In this document: positions 21,282 through 26,745 of the stretch, in pieces | How positions within the stretch are numbered: the stretch's first letter is position 1 | Layout: each line of letters opens with the position of its first letter | From: a virus | Virus record (IMG/VR): IMGVR_UViG_3300017951_000098 | Coordinates: 1-26,745 of that record | DNA: 26,745 bases | Direction: 5' to 3' (one strand) | Program-made: the position numbers and the translations under genes | The notes under the pieces: model-generated | What the model was told of the DNA's origin: nothing | Database searches by the model: none | The model's input: only the letters and a program-made list of their open reading frames with translations

Positions 21282-21944
21282 CTACGCGGCTAGTCGCGCG
21301 TCGAGCATCTTGGCGCGATTTGCCATGAAGCCAGCGAGCTTGGTCTTGGTCTCGTTGGCCTTGAGTTCTGCAACGATCTCGTCCATGACCTGCATAGCCG
21401 CGTCGTAGGTATCAGCTGGCGTGGCGTGGACCCACGAGTCTGATGTCTCGTCGTAGCTGGACGGGTTGAAGAACAACAGGTCGATGTCGAGCGCCTCACC
21501 GTCGATGTCCAACTCGTTCATGATCAGCGTCTGAGTCTGGAACAACAGCTCGTAGTCAGACTGAACGGCGTCCTTGATGCGATCCACGGGCAGATTGACA
21601 CCTGTCTCGTCGATAGCGGTCTGAGCAAGGTCAACACCGTAGATGCCACCAGACTCCTCTTCCTGCTGAGCGGCACGGTCGAGGTCAACTTTGAGCCTGC
21701 GCGCGTTCCACATGATGCGATCCATGAGGGTCTGCATGTGGTTGATGACAGCAAAGACGTGGAACGGAGCCGTGTCTCTGTCAGAGTTGCACTCAAACGC
21801 GGCTTTGGCATAGGCCACATCGATGGGGGTCTCTGAGTTGGTAAACCCAGCGATGTAGTTAGCCAAGTTGGTGTAGTAGGTGTTGGACTTACCCGCACAC
21901 AGCTTGTTGAGGGCACCGGGGATGAATGAATCGTTCATGTTCAT
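21282..21944 (-). CDS. Hypothetical protein, 220 aa, monocistronic
   Basis: ATG at 21944 follows AAGGAG by 5 nt. The protein is acidic and mostly helical (NKLCAGKSNTYYTNLANYIAG, FHVFAVINHMQTLMDRIMWNARRLKVDLDRAAQQ, DRIKDAVQSDYELLFQTQTL, AAMQVMDEIVAELKANETKTKLAGFMANRA). No family is recognised. It has its own operator-bearing promoter (21958-21986) and a strong terminator (21237-21270), so it forms a separate regulated unit, which suggests an abundant or tightly timed product. Confidence 0.75.
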   Translation of the reverse strand: MNMNDSFIPGALNKLCAGKSNTYYTNLANYIAGFTNSETPIDVAYAKAAFECNSDRDTAPFHVFAVINHMQTLMDRIMWNARRLKVDLDRAAQQEEESGGIYGVDLAQTAIDETGVNLPVDRIKDAVQSDYELLFQTQTLIMNELDIDGEALDIDLLFFNPSSYDETSDSWVHATPADTYDAAMQVMDEIVAELKANETKTKLAGFMANRAKMLDARLAA

Positions 21945-21957
21945 AAGAACTCCTTGA

Positions 21958-21986
21958 TTGTTAGTACAGCTAATAATGGGAAGCAA
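21958..21986 (-). promoter_or_regulatory. Promoter-operator of the 220-aa gene
   Basis: The - strand has TTGCTT (21986-21981), a 17-bp spacer and TAACAA (21963-21958). The operator-like site (GTTAGTACAGCTAAT read on the + strand, 21960-21974) covers the spacer and -10. The start codon is at 21944. Confidence 0.6.
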
Positions 21987-21995
21987 TGCAACAGA

Positions 21996-22259
21996 CTATG
22001 TCCTAGTAAAGTCCGCGCACTGCTCATTGGTAACGACCGGCTGCGAGGAACGAGCAGTCGTTGGTTCGTTGAAGACGATGTCGCCGTCATGCTCCGTGTG
22101 GTAGACGAAGGGACGCTCTCGCTCGTCAAGAAAATCTGCCAACGGGCACTCGTTTCTGCGTGTTGCCTGCAAAAAGAGATGCACTGAGTCGTCAAGACAA
22201 AAATCTTCGGGAGTGTTAAGGCGCAGTGGTATCTGCGTGTTGCTGAATACATGGGTCAT
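21996..22259 (-). CDS. Hypothetical protein, 87 aa
   Basis: ATG at 22259 follows GAGGAGG by 8 nt. Sequence: MTHVFSNTQIPLRLNTPEDFCLDDSVHLFLQAT, then CPLADFLDERERPFVYHTEHDGDIVFNEPTT. Acidic, mixed beta/helix, no family recognised. Its end lies just upstream of the 220-aa gene's promoter. Confidence 0.6.
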   Translation of the reverse strand: MTHVFSNTQIPLRLNTPEDFCLDDSVHLFLQATRRNECPLADFLDERERPFVYHTEHDGDIVFNEPTTARSSQPVVTNEQCADFTRT

Positions 22260-22262
22260 GGT

Positions 22263-22493
22263 TTATGCCTCCTCTCCTATGTCTTCGAGAAACGCTTCGT
22301 GGCAGGACTTGCACTGGTACACACCAGTTCGCCAGCCAACGATGACTTCGCGGAACCAAGTGTCGGTATCGGGCCAGACTTTCTGAACAAGCTCACCGAT
22401 TTGGTATCGATCAAGCTCATGGCTGGCAACGACAACGTGGTTTTCTTCGCCGCAGTCGTAGCAAGTTGCGTTGAGTCGGTATTGTTTAGTCAT
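22263..22493 (-). CDS. Zinc-ribbon-like protein, 76 aa
   Basis: ATG at 22493 with AGGAG upstream. Two CxxC knuckles, C11-YD-C14 and C61-KS-C64-H, flank about 46 residues (HELDRYQIGELVQKVWPDTDTWFREVIVGWRTGVYQ), the arrangement of a zinc ribbon. It may be a small DNA-binding regulator. It is the first gene downstream (in transcription) of the repeat array at 22.6-22.9 kb. Confidence 0.65.
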   Translation of the reverse strand: MTKQYRLNATCYDCGEENHVVVASHELDRYQIGELVQKVWPDTDTWFREVIVGWRTGVYQCKSCHEAFLEDIGEEA

Positions 22494-22613
22494 GGTTCAT
22501 GGCTCCTGATTCATGGATCGATGTACAGTGGTGTATATCGATACAGGTAAAAAATGGGTGAAAAAGGTGAAAATCGCTGTGGAGATCGACGAAGATCACA
22601 GCAATTAGCTACA

Positions 22614-22914
22614 TGTGCCAGCATGTGCCAGCATGTGCCAGCAATGTGCCAGCAAAAGAGAGAAAAAAGTCAATAAAAACAACGATGTGCCACTTGTGCC
22701 AGCAAAATTGAGTTTTACTCACACTGTAAAAAAAGCGTGTCGAATTTCGTTTTTGCGTCAAAAAACCCGTAGGTGAAAATGGCAAAAAGGTGGCACAGGT
22801 GGCACAAAATGGCACAAAATTAACAAAAGGACATTAAAAACAACAGGTTAGCCCTGTGCCAGAGGTGGCACAAAGGTGGCACAAAGCCGGCACAGCACTG
22901 GCACAGGTGGCACA
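22614..22914. repeat. Iteron-like array of TGTGCCA / TGGCACA, candidate replication origin
   Basis: The 523-bp gap 22494-23016 has no credible gene. TGTGCCA occurs at 22614, 22624, 22634, 22645, 22686, 22695 and 22855; the reverse complement TGGCACA at 22791, 22800, 22810, 22866, 22877, 22899 and 22908, plus CGGCACA at 22888. Neighbouring copies are mostly 9-11 bp apart, i.e. one helical turn, so bound protein molecules would line up on one face. The left half is mainly one orientation and the right half mainly the other, around an AT-rich centre (22702-22780). This is the layout of iteron origins or partition sites. Confidence 0.7.
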
Positions 22915-23006
22915 AGCTCGTTGTAGCACGTCACATGCCCGATGAAACATGAAAAATGGCTCATGCATCATGCACTGTGGCACGCAAACCTCCTGGCCCT
23001 CGGTAG

Positions 23007-23026
23007 AAAAGGGAGCTTACGCCCCC
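23007..23026 (-). terminator. Possible terminator at the end of the 23.0-24.1 kb cluster
   Basis: On the - strand GGGGGC-GTAA-GCTCCC forms a short stem (one mismatch) with a GTAA tetraloop, followed by TTTTCT. It overlaps the stop codon of the 76-aa gene and precedes the repeat array. Confidence 0.5.
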
Positions 23027-23247
23027 CTGTCCTGATCGATGAACAGATATCCATCCATTTCTTCGATGTTGTCGAGTGAGTCAGCGATGTCCAATGCTGA
23101 GAAGGTGAGTAAACCGAGGAGTACGTCGCCGGGGTTCTCCTTGGTGTATTGCCATGCTTTCGATGCATAGGGCTTGCTCTTGTCGATGAGGGATAAAGCG
23201 GTGGGTTTAGCTTGATCCATGAGACGGTCGAGTGCTGTGAATTTCAT
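23017..23247 (-). CDS. Hypothetical protein, 76 aa
   Basis: ATG at 23247 with AAGGAG 8 nt upstream. Sequence: MKFTALDRLMDQAKPTALSLIDK, YASKAWQYTKENPGDVLLGLLTFSALDIADSLDNIEEMDGYLF. There is a weakly hydrophobic helix in the middle (DVLLGLLTFSALDIADSL), so membrane association is possible. The end overlaps a terminator hairpin. Confidence 0.6.
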   Translation of the reverse strand: MKFTALDRLMDQAKPTALSLIDKSKPYASKAWQYTKENPGDVLLGLLTFSALDIADSLDNIEEMDGYLFIDQDRGA

Positions 23248-23519
23248 GATGCATGCTCCTTGAGCCATTGGTTGTTGAGTGCTTCTGCGTGATCCAGTGC
23301 GCTGGTTTGTGCGTGACGTGCCATTGCGGCGAGAAGGGCGTTGAGGTTAGTCATTGCGACGGTGGTGATAATGATATGAAAGAAGAAGCCAGCGATGATG
23401 GTGAGAATAGAGGTACTGCCAACGAGAGCGCAGAAACCGGTGATGGTGATGGTGAACATGATGGCGCTGACGATGAGACTGCTAACCGCAAGCGCGTAGA
23501 GCTTAAGATTCTGAAACAT
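23244..23519 (-). CDS. Membrane protein, 91 aa
   Basis: ATG at 23519 with AGGAG 9 nt upstream; the stop overlaps the next ATG. Two or three hydrophobic helices (LYALAVSSLIVSAIMFTITI, FCALVGSTSILTIIAGFFFH, IIITTVAMTNLNALLAAM) and a soluble C-terminus (ARHAQTSALDHAEALNNQWLKEHAS). Likely an inner-membrane early protein. Confidence 0.65.
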   Translation of the reverse strand: MFQNLKLYALAVSSLIVSAIMFTITITGFCALVGSTSILTIIAGFFFHIIITTVAMTNLNALLAAMARHAQTSALDHAEALNNQWLKEHAS

Positions 23520-23531
23520 GGGATAAGTCTC

Positions 23532-23609
23532 CTAAATAAAAGTCATGAGAAGCCACGGGAAAGCGGCGGCAAACAAAAGAACGAAAGATTCAAAAACGAT
23601 AGGTCTCAT
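23532..23609 (-). CDS. 25-aa transmembrane micropeptide
   Basis: ATG at 23609 with AAGGAG 8 nt upstream; the stop TAG lies in the ribosome site of the next gene. The product MRPIVFESFVLLFAAAFPWL followed by LMTFI is one hydrophobic helix. Strong ribosome site, tight packing between neighbours and hydrophobicity support translation despite the small size. Confidence 0.55.
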   Translation of the reverse strand: MRPIVFESFVLLFAAAFPWLLMTFI

Positions 23610-23621
23610 GGGTAGATCTCC

Positions 23622-23753
23622 TTAGTGGAAGGGACAGGGGTCGTCTTCGTCGTAGTGGCAGTCACAGACTTCGCAGTAGATTTCTTTAGGCTCGAAGTCG
23701 AGTTCTACGGTCGGGTCTTCGAACTTGTTGAATGGCAGGTCGTACTGTTCCAT
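23622..23753 (-). CDS. 43-aa acidic Cys-rich protein
   Basis: ATG at 23753 with AAGGAG 7 nt upstream. An acidic N-terminus (QYDLPFNKFEDPTVELDFEPKE) is followed by a metal-site-like end: C27-x2-C30-x-C32-H33...C40-x2-H43. The arrangement could hold one zinc ion. Its stop overlaps the ribosome site of the 25-aa gene. Confidence 0.6.
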   Translation of the reverse strand: MEQYDLPFNKFEDPTVELDFEPKEIYCEVCDCHYDEDDPCPFH

Positions 23754-23764
23754 GGTGGGTCTCC

Positions 23765-24064
23765 TTATGCCCAAGCTACAGCGTTAAATGTGATGCGGTC
23801 GTTGTGGACAATAGGTGCCCAGACCATGTCGACGCCAAACACGTCAGCCATCGCGTCAATCCACAGTTCGAGGTCGTAGGAGTCTTCCTGCTCCATGAGT
23901 CCTGAAACATGCTCAAGTGCTCTGATGCCTGCTTTGGTATCAGCGAAGGCGTAGGTGTATCCAGTGTGACCGGTAGGGTGCTCGTCCTCCTCGATGAGAA
24001 CGAAAAGGTCTTCGGTGCAGACGATGGCGTTGTCCGCTGGGTGTAGCTCAAGGTACTGATTCAT
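23765..24064 (-). CDS. Hypothetical acidic protein, 99 aa; first gene of leftward cluster
   Basis: ATG at 24064 with GGAG 7 nt upstream; a longer frame to 24106 has no start site. Sequence: MNQYLELHPADNAIVCTEDLFVLIEEDE, TYAFADTKAGIRALEHVSGLMEQEDSYDLELWIDAMADVFGVDMVWAP: alpha/beta and strongly acidic. As the first gene of the leftward cluster it is likely expressed early. No family recognised. Confidence 0.6.
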   Translation of the reverse strand: MNQYLELHPADNAIVCTEDLFVLIEEDEHPTGHTGYTYAFADTKAGIRALEHVSGLMEQEDSYDLELWIDAMADVFGVDMVWAPIVHNDRITFNAVAWA

Positions 24065-24333
24065 GGTGTATCTCCAAAGTAAGCGAGCGTCATTGCTCAC
24101 AAACACGAACGGTCAAGCGCGAGGAACGAGTGGTTGAGGGGGTTACTGCCAGACAAGGTTCATGCGACATGGTGCGAAACAAGGTTCCAAGTCGGAAAAC
24201 GGGGGAAACGGGCGCGTAACTATCCGGCAGGGGAGACAATGAGTGAGTGATTCAGATAAATTTTTTCAAATTTTTTTCTAGTAAAAATTTTTCGCCGCCC
24301 TATCTTGTGTAACAGGCAGCTGGGGGGCTGTAT
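24065..24333. promoter_or_regulatory. Divergent intergenic region with A/T tracts
   Basis: 269 bp between the leftward early genes and the rightward HNH/terminase operon. No gene is seen. Three A/T tracts (24258-24266, 24268-24277, 24283-24292) suggest bent DNA or an UP element. ACAAGGTTC is repeated near 24153 and 24179. I find no clear sigma70 box pair here, so the early promoter may use a non-canonical or activator-dependent sequence. Confidence 0.4.
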
Positions 24334-24810
24334 GTGAAAAAACAAATGTGTACGCTCTGTAACGAAGAGCTACCGATCAGTGAATTCGAACAATACCCAA
24401 GCGGAAAATGGCGCATGCAATGTGAACCATGCCGCATGAAGCATAAGCAGCGTAAACGTCACATGGTCATGCAGCAGTCGCATGAGGCGTATCTCAGAAA
24501 CCTGCATACAAAGCTAAAGTCCACGCGTAAAAAGACCCATCCCTGGAACTTGGTTCCTGAAGACTTAATTGATATTTGGGACGAGCAGGGCGGAAAATGC
24601 GCGGTATCGGGCGTTGCGTTAACACATCACCTAGATGGCTCAGGTGCCAAAGAGTTCAACGCGTCAATTGATCGTATAAACAATGATCAGGGCTATTCGC
24701 GAGAAAATGTCCGGTTAGTCGCGTACAGAATAAACATCATGCGGCATACATTAGCGACAGATATGTTTTGGTGGTGGATCAAGACTATTCATGATCACTC
24801 TTGTGAATAG
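24334..24810 (+). CDS. HNH endonuclease with N-terminal zinc finger
   Basis: 158 aa from GTG 24334 with a G-rich stretch upstream (ATG 24346 is the alternative). The N-terminal zinc finger is C6-TL-C9...C30-EP-C33 with KWRMQ between; a basic linker (RMKHKQRKRH) follows; the nuclease core is GGKCAVSG (89-93), ASIDRINNDQGY (110-121) and N125-VRLVA, the pattern of phage HNH/endonuclease VII-like proteins. HNH enzymes next to terminase genes often assist DNA packaging, so this is the likely role. Confidence 0.85.
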   Translation: MKKQMCTLCNEELPISEFEQYPSGKWRMQCEPCRMKHKQRKRHMVMQQSHEAYLRNLHTKLKSTRKKTHPWNLVPEDLIDIWDEQGGKCAVSGVALTHHLDGSGAKEFNASIDRINNDQGYSRENVRLVAYRINIMRHTLATDMFWWWIKTIHDHSCE

Positions 24811-24829
24811 ATATTAGTACAGGTAATAT
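24801..24829 (+). promoter_or_regulatory. Promoter-operator of the terminase operon
   Basis: TTGTGA (24801-24806), 17-bp spacer, TAATAT (24824-24829), the best sigma70 match of the set. The operator-like site ATTAGTACAGGTAAT (24813-24827) lies across the spacer and -10, so a bound protein would block polymerase. The predicted start (about 24836) is at the ATG of the next gene, giving a leaderless or nearly leaderless mRNA. Confidence 0.7.
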
Positions 24830-24836
24830 TATAGCT

Positions 24837-25118
24837 ATGTCCGATTACCAGACAGAAGCATACGCGATAGAGGGTCTGGCTGAAGCTGTCATCGGGGTTG
24901 GACTTCGCGACTCGGGTCAGCAAGTGCTGGTCTATGACGCACTAAGTGTGCAAAACATATTAGAAAGCTCAAATTCTGGGCTTTCGTTTGACACGTTCTT
25001 AGAGGCCTTGCAGATGGAAGACCTCGGCGAGCGTGCACCTTTATTTATATGGTTAGACGACGACCTTAAATATGGACTGCAAGCAGTTGGAACAGGATCA
25101 AGCCATCGACTCCATTAG
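24837..25118 (+). CDS. Hypothetical protein, 93 aa, upstream of terminase
   Basis: ATG at 24837 with no ribosome site; the promoter just upstream would give a leaderless transcript. Sequence: MSDYQTEAYAIEGLAEAVIGVGLRDSGQQVLVYDALSVQNILESSN, SFDTFLEALQMEDLGERAPLFIWLDDD: alpha/beta and acidic. It overlaps the small terminase start by 47 bp. No family recognised. Confidence 0.6.
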   Translation: MSDYQTEAYAIEGLAEAVIGVGLRDSGQQVLVYDALSVQNILESSNSGLSFDTFLEALQMEDLGERAPLFIWLDDDLKYGLQAVGTGSSHRLH

Positions 25119-25608
25119 TGGCCCCGTGGAGCTGACGCATACTGAGTTCCAATCCCATCTACCTTATATGGGCTTGGACCTGAATTCCTTGAGCGTGCAG
25201 CAAGAGAAGCTGGTCATGCTCGTCGCGTCGGGTATGTCGATTGCAGCGGCTGGAAGGGCAGCGGGTTACTCGCACCGCAACAAAGCGTATGACGCGATGG
25301 CGCGGCCTGAATGTAAGCGGGCACTGGAGTATTTCCGTGAGCAAGCGCGGGAAAAGGTGAATTTTACCGTCGCGAACGCCCACACCATGTATATGGAGGC
25401 GTACTCCGCGTCGGCGACTGCGACCGAGATGAAGAACACGACGGATAGCCTCGTGAAGTTGCACGGTTTGGTGCAGAACGAGCCGCAGGCGCAGGTCAAC
25501 GTGCAGATCAACGCGTCGGCTAAGCAGCTGGAACGGTTGTCGGATGAAGAGTTGATCAAGCTCGTGGGGAAAGAAGAGAACTATCTGGAGCCGGTCGTTG
25601 GAGGTTGA
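25072..25608 (+). CDS. terS: Small terminase subunit
   Basis: 178 aa. Residues about 40-80 form a helix-turn-helix of the small terminase type (LSVQQEKLVMLVASGMSIAAAGRAAGYSHRNKAYDAMARPECKRALEYFREQAREKV), followed by a helical oligomerisation region (ANAHTMYMEAYSASATATEMKNTTDSLVKLHGLVQ) and an acidic tail. The start is uncertain: no ribosome site precedes ATG 25072; GTG 25126 and ATG 25168 are in frame. It recognises the packaging site and loads the large subunit encoded immediately downstream. The HTH plus ring-forming helices fit the family; the identification also rests on adjacency to terL. Confidence 0.82.
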   Translation: MDCKQLEQDQAIDSISGPVELTHTEFQSHLPYMGLDLNSLSVQQEKLVMLVASGMSIAAAGRAAGYSHRNKAYDAMARPECKRALEYFREQAREKVNFTVANAHTMYMEAYSASATATEMKNTTDSLVKLHGLVQNEPQAQVNVQINASAKQLERLSDEELIKLVGKEENYLEPVVGG

Positions 25609-26745
25609 GCAGCGCGAGTGCGGTGTCTGTCGGACTCTGCAGCCCGAGACGCTGTACGCCAGCACCGAGCAGCGCATCTGCGTCTACTGCGTTGCCAAGA
25701 AGCAGGAAGCGCTCCCCGCCGCAAAAGAGAAAGAGGAAGAACAACAACCCAAGGAGGAGATGAGTCTTGAAGATAAGGCCAAAGCTGAACTGGCACTACG
25801 CATACTCACCCGGAAAAGGTTGCTCCCGTTCGTTGAGAGGTTTAACCCTGACTACAGTGCCGGTTGGGTCCATAAAGACATCTGTCGTCGGCTGGAGCAG
25901 TTCAGCCGTGACGTGGCTGAAAAGAAGAGTCCGCGACTTATGCTCTTTATGCCACCCCGACACGGCAAAAGCACACTGGCGTCGATTGCATTCCCGGCTT
26001 GGCATTTGGGCCGACATCCAGACCACGAATTTATATCTTGTTCGTACTCGGGTTCGCTTGCGATGGGGTTCAGTCGTAAGGTCCGTTCGTTATTACGTGA
26101 CCCTTCCTTTAAAACGGCGTTCAAAACGCGTCTGGACCCGGATTCGCAAAGCGCTGAAGCATGGCTTACTACCAATGGTGGTGGTTACGTTGCTGCTGGT
26201 GTTGGTGGTGGTATTACTGGTAAGGGCGCTCATGTCCTTGTCATCGATGATCCAGTAAAGAACCGTGAAGATGCTGAAAGTCAGAATAATCGCGAAGCTA
26301 ACTGGGACTGGTACACATCGACTGCTTATACGCGTCTTGCCCCTGGGGGTGGCGTACTTGTCATTCTCACTCGCTGGCATGATGACGATCTTGCTGGAAA
26401 GCTCCTTCGAGCCAGTTCCGAAGGTGGTGACGAGTGGACCGTCGTTAAGTACCCCGCTATCGCCGAGGAAGATGAAGAGTTCCGCGCCACTGGAGATGCA
26501 CTACACCCAGAGCGCTACGACGTAGAGTCGCTGCAGCGTATCCAGCGCGCGGTTGGACCCAGAGACTGGTCGGCGCTGTACCAGCAGAATCCGGTTGCAG
26601 ACGACGGCGACTACTTCTCACGAAGCATGATCCAGTACTACGACCCAGACGACATAGATCTGGATCGGATGAAGTTCTACTGCGCGTGGGACTTGGCGAT
26701 TGGTAAGAAGGATCGCAACGACTACTCGGTCGGCATGGTCGTCGG
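25598..26745 (+). CDS. terL: Large terminase subunit with N-terminal zinc knuckle, 3'-truncated by window edge
   Basis: Frame continues past the window end. The TTG at 25598 has GGAG 7 nt upstream and overlaps the terS stop by 11 bp; the ATG at 25760 (residue 55) has AGGAGG only 2 nt away. From the TTG the protein opens with C8-GV-C11...C28-VY-C31, then an acidic linker, then the terminase proper: LLPFVERFNPDYSAGWVHKDICRRL, Walker A PPRHGKS, SCSYSGSLAMGFSRKVR, GGGITGKGAHVLVIDDP (Walker B), LTRWHDDDL (motif III region), YQQNPV and the first nuclease Asp in AWDLAIGKKDRNDYS. The zinc-knuckle extension is unusual. Confidence 0.9.
   Translation, partial: MEVEQRECGVCRTLQPETLYASTEQRICVYCVAKKQEALPAAKEKEEEQQPKEEMSLEDKAKAELALRILTRKRLLPFVERFNPDYSAGWVHKDICRRLEQFSRDVAEKKSPRLMLFMPPRHGKSTLASIAFPAWHLGRHPDHEFISCSYSGSLAMGFSRKVRSLLRDPSFKTAFKTRLDPDSQSAEAWLTTNGGGYVAAGVGGGITGKGAHVLVIDDPVKNREDAESQNNREANWDWYTSTAYTRLAPGGGVLVILTRWHDDDLAGKLLRASSEGGDEWTVVKYPAIAEEDEEFRATGDALHPERYDVESLQRIQRAVGPRDWSALYQQNPVADDGDYFSRSMIQYYDPDDIDLDRMKFYCAWDLAIGKKDRNDYSVGMVV

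Noticed and set aside
22609-22815. 68-aa leftward frame with many Cys/His residues
   Set aside because: It is the translation of the TGTGCCA repeats; no ribosome site, and composition follows the repeat.
22614-22914. CRISPR array
   Set aside because: Repeats are only 7 bp, in both orientations and about 10 bp apart, with no spacers of CRISPR length.
25767-26258. 163-aa rightward frame inside terL
   Set aside because: Out of frame with the Walker motifs of the large terminase; basic random composition.

Overview
This window is part of the genome of a temperate tailed phage of a proteobacterium. Shine-Dalgarno sites are of the AGGAGG type, a CsrA-like protein is encoded, and the integration site carries the 3' end of a bacterial tRNA-Cys gene ending in its CCA. 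A gammaproteobacterial, possibly marine, host fits best but is not proven. The fragment is open at both ends: it starts inside a tail-fibre gene and ends inside the large terminase gene.

Layout. Bases 1-3032 (+) hold the end of the late operon: an Ala/Ser-repeat tail fibre, a DUF4376 protein and a 35-aa basic peptide. Bases 3032-3255 form what looks like an intact attP: a 20-bp tRNA-Cys 3' end flanked by two pairs of GGTACARTT direct repeats, followed by the tyrosine integrase (+). From 4.3 to 24.1 kb nearly everything is on the - strand. Listed from the operon's distal end these are: an excisionase-like HTH protein, a DUF3310 protein, an XRE-type repressor, a PD-(D/E)XK VRR-NUC-like nuclease, a possible ssDNA-binding protein, a SNF2-type helicase, a Cas4/RecB-like nuclease, a D5/SF3 primase-helicase, a CsrA-like protein, a family A DNA polymerase, a vWA metallopeptidase paired with a MoxR-type AAA+ ATPase, then about 20 small genes (several with paired-cysteine motifs, several membrane peptides) and a tRNA-Tyr. 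An approximately 300-bp non-coding array of TGTGCCA/TGGCACA repeats near 22.6-22.9 kb is the best origin-like region. After a divergent intergenic region (24.07-24.33 kb) the + strand carries an HNH endonuclease, a small protein, the small terminase and the large terminase, which begins the packaging/structural operon.

Two features tie the window together. First, nine copies of a 15-bp pseudo-palindrome, RTTAGYNNNGSTAAT, lie at or just inside the starts of genes across both arms, including the repressor gene itself; in five of them a plausible -35 box sits exactly 17 bp upstream of a -10-like TAAT/TAAC hexamer that overlaps the site. This looks like a dispersed operator network of one dimeric regulator, most simply the repressor at 4780-5370. 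Second, the phage appears to carry its own post-transcriptional regulator (58-aa CsrA homologue between polymerase and primase).

Gene order (terminase -> ... -> tail fibre -> attP/int -> early genes) with an unbroken attP implies a circular or circularly permuted, non-integrated genome form. No lysis genes, CRISPR arrays or insertion sequences were seen.
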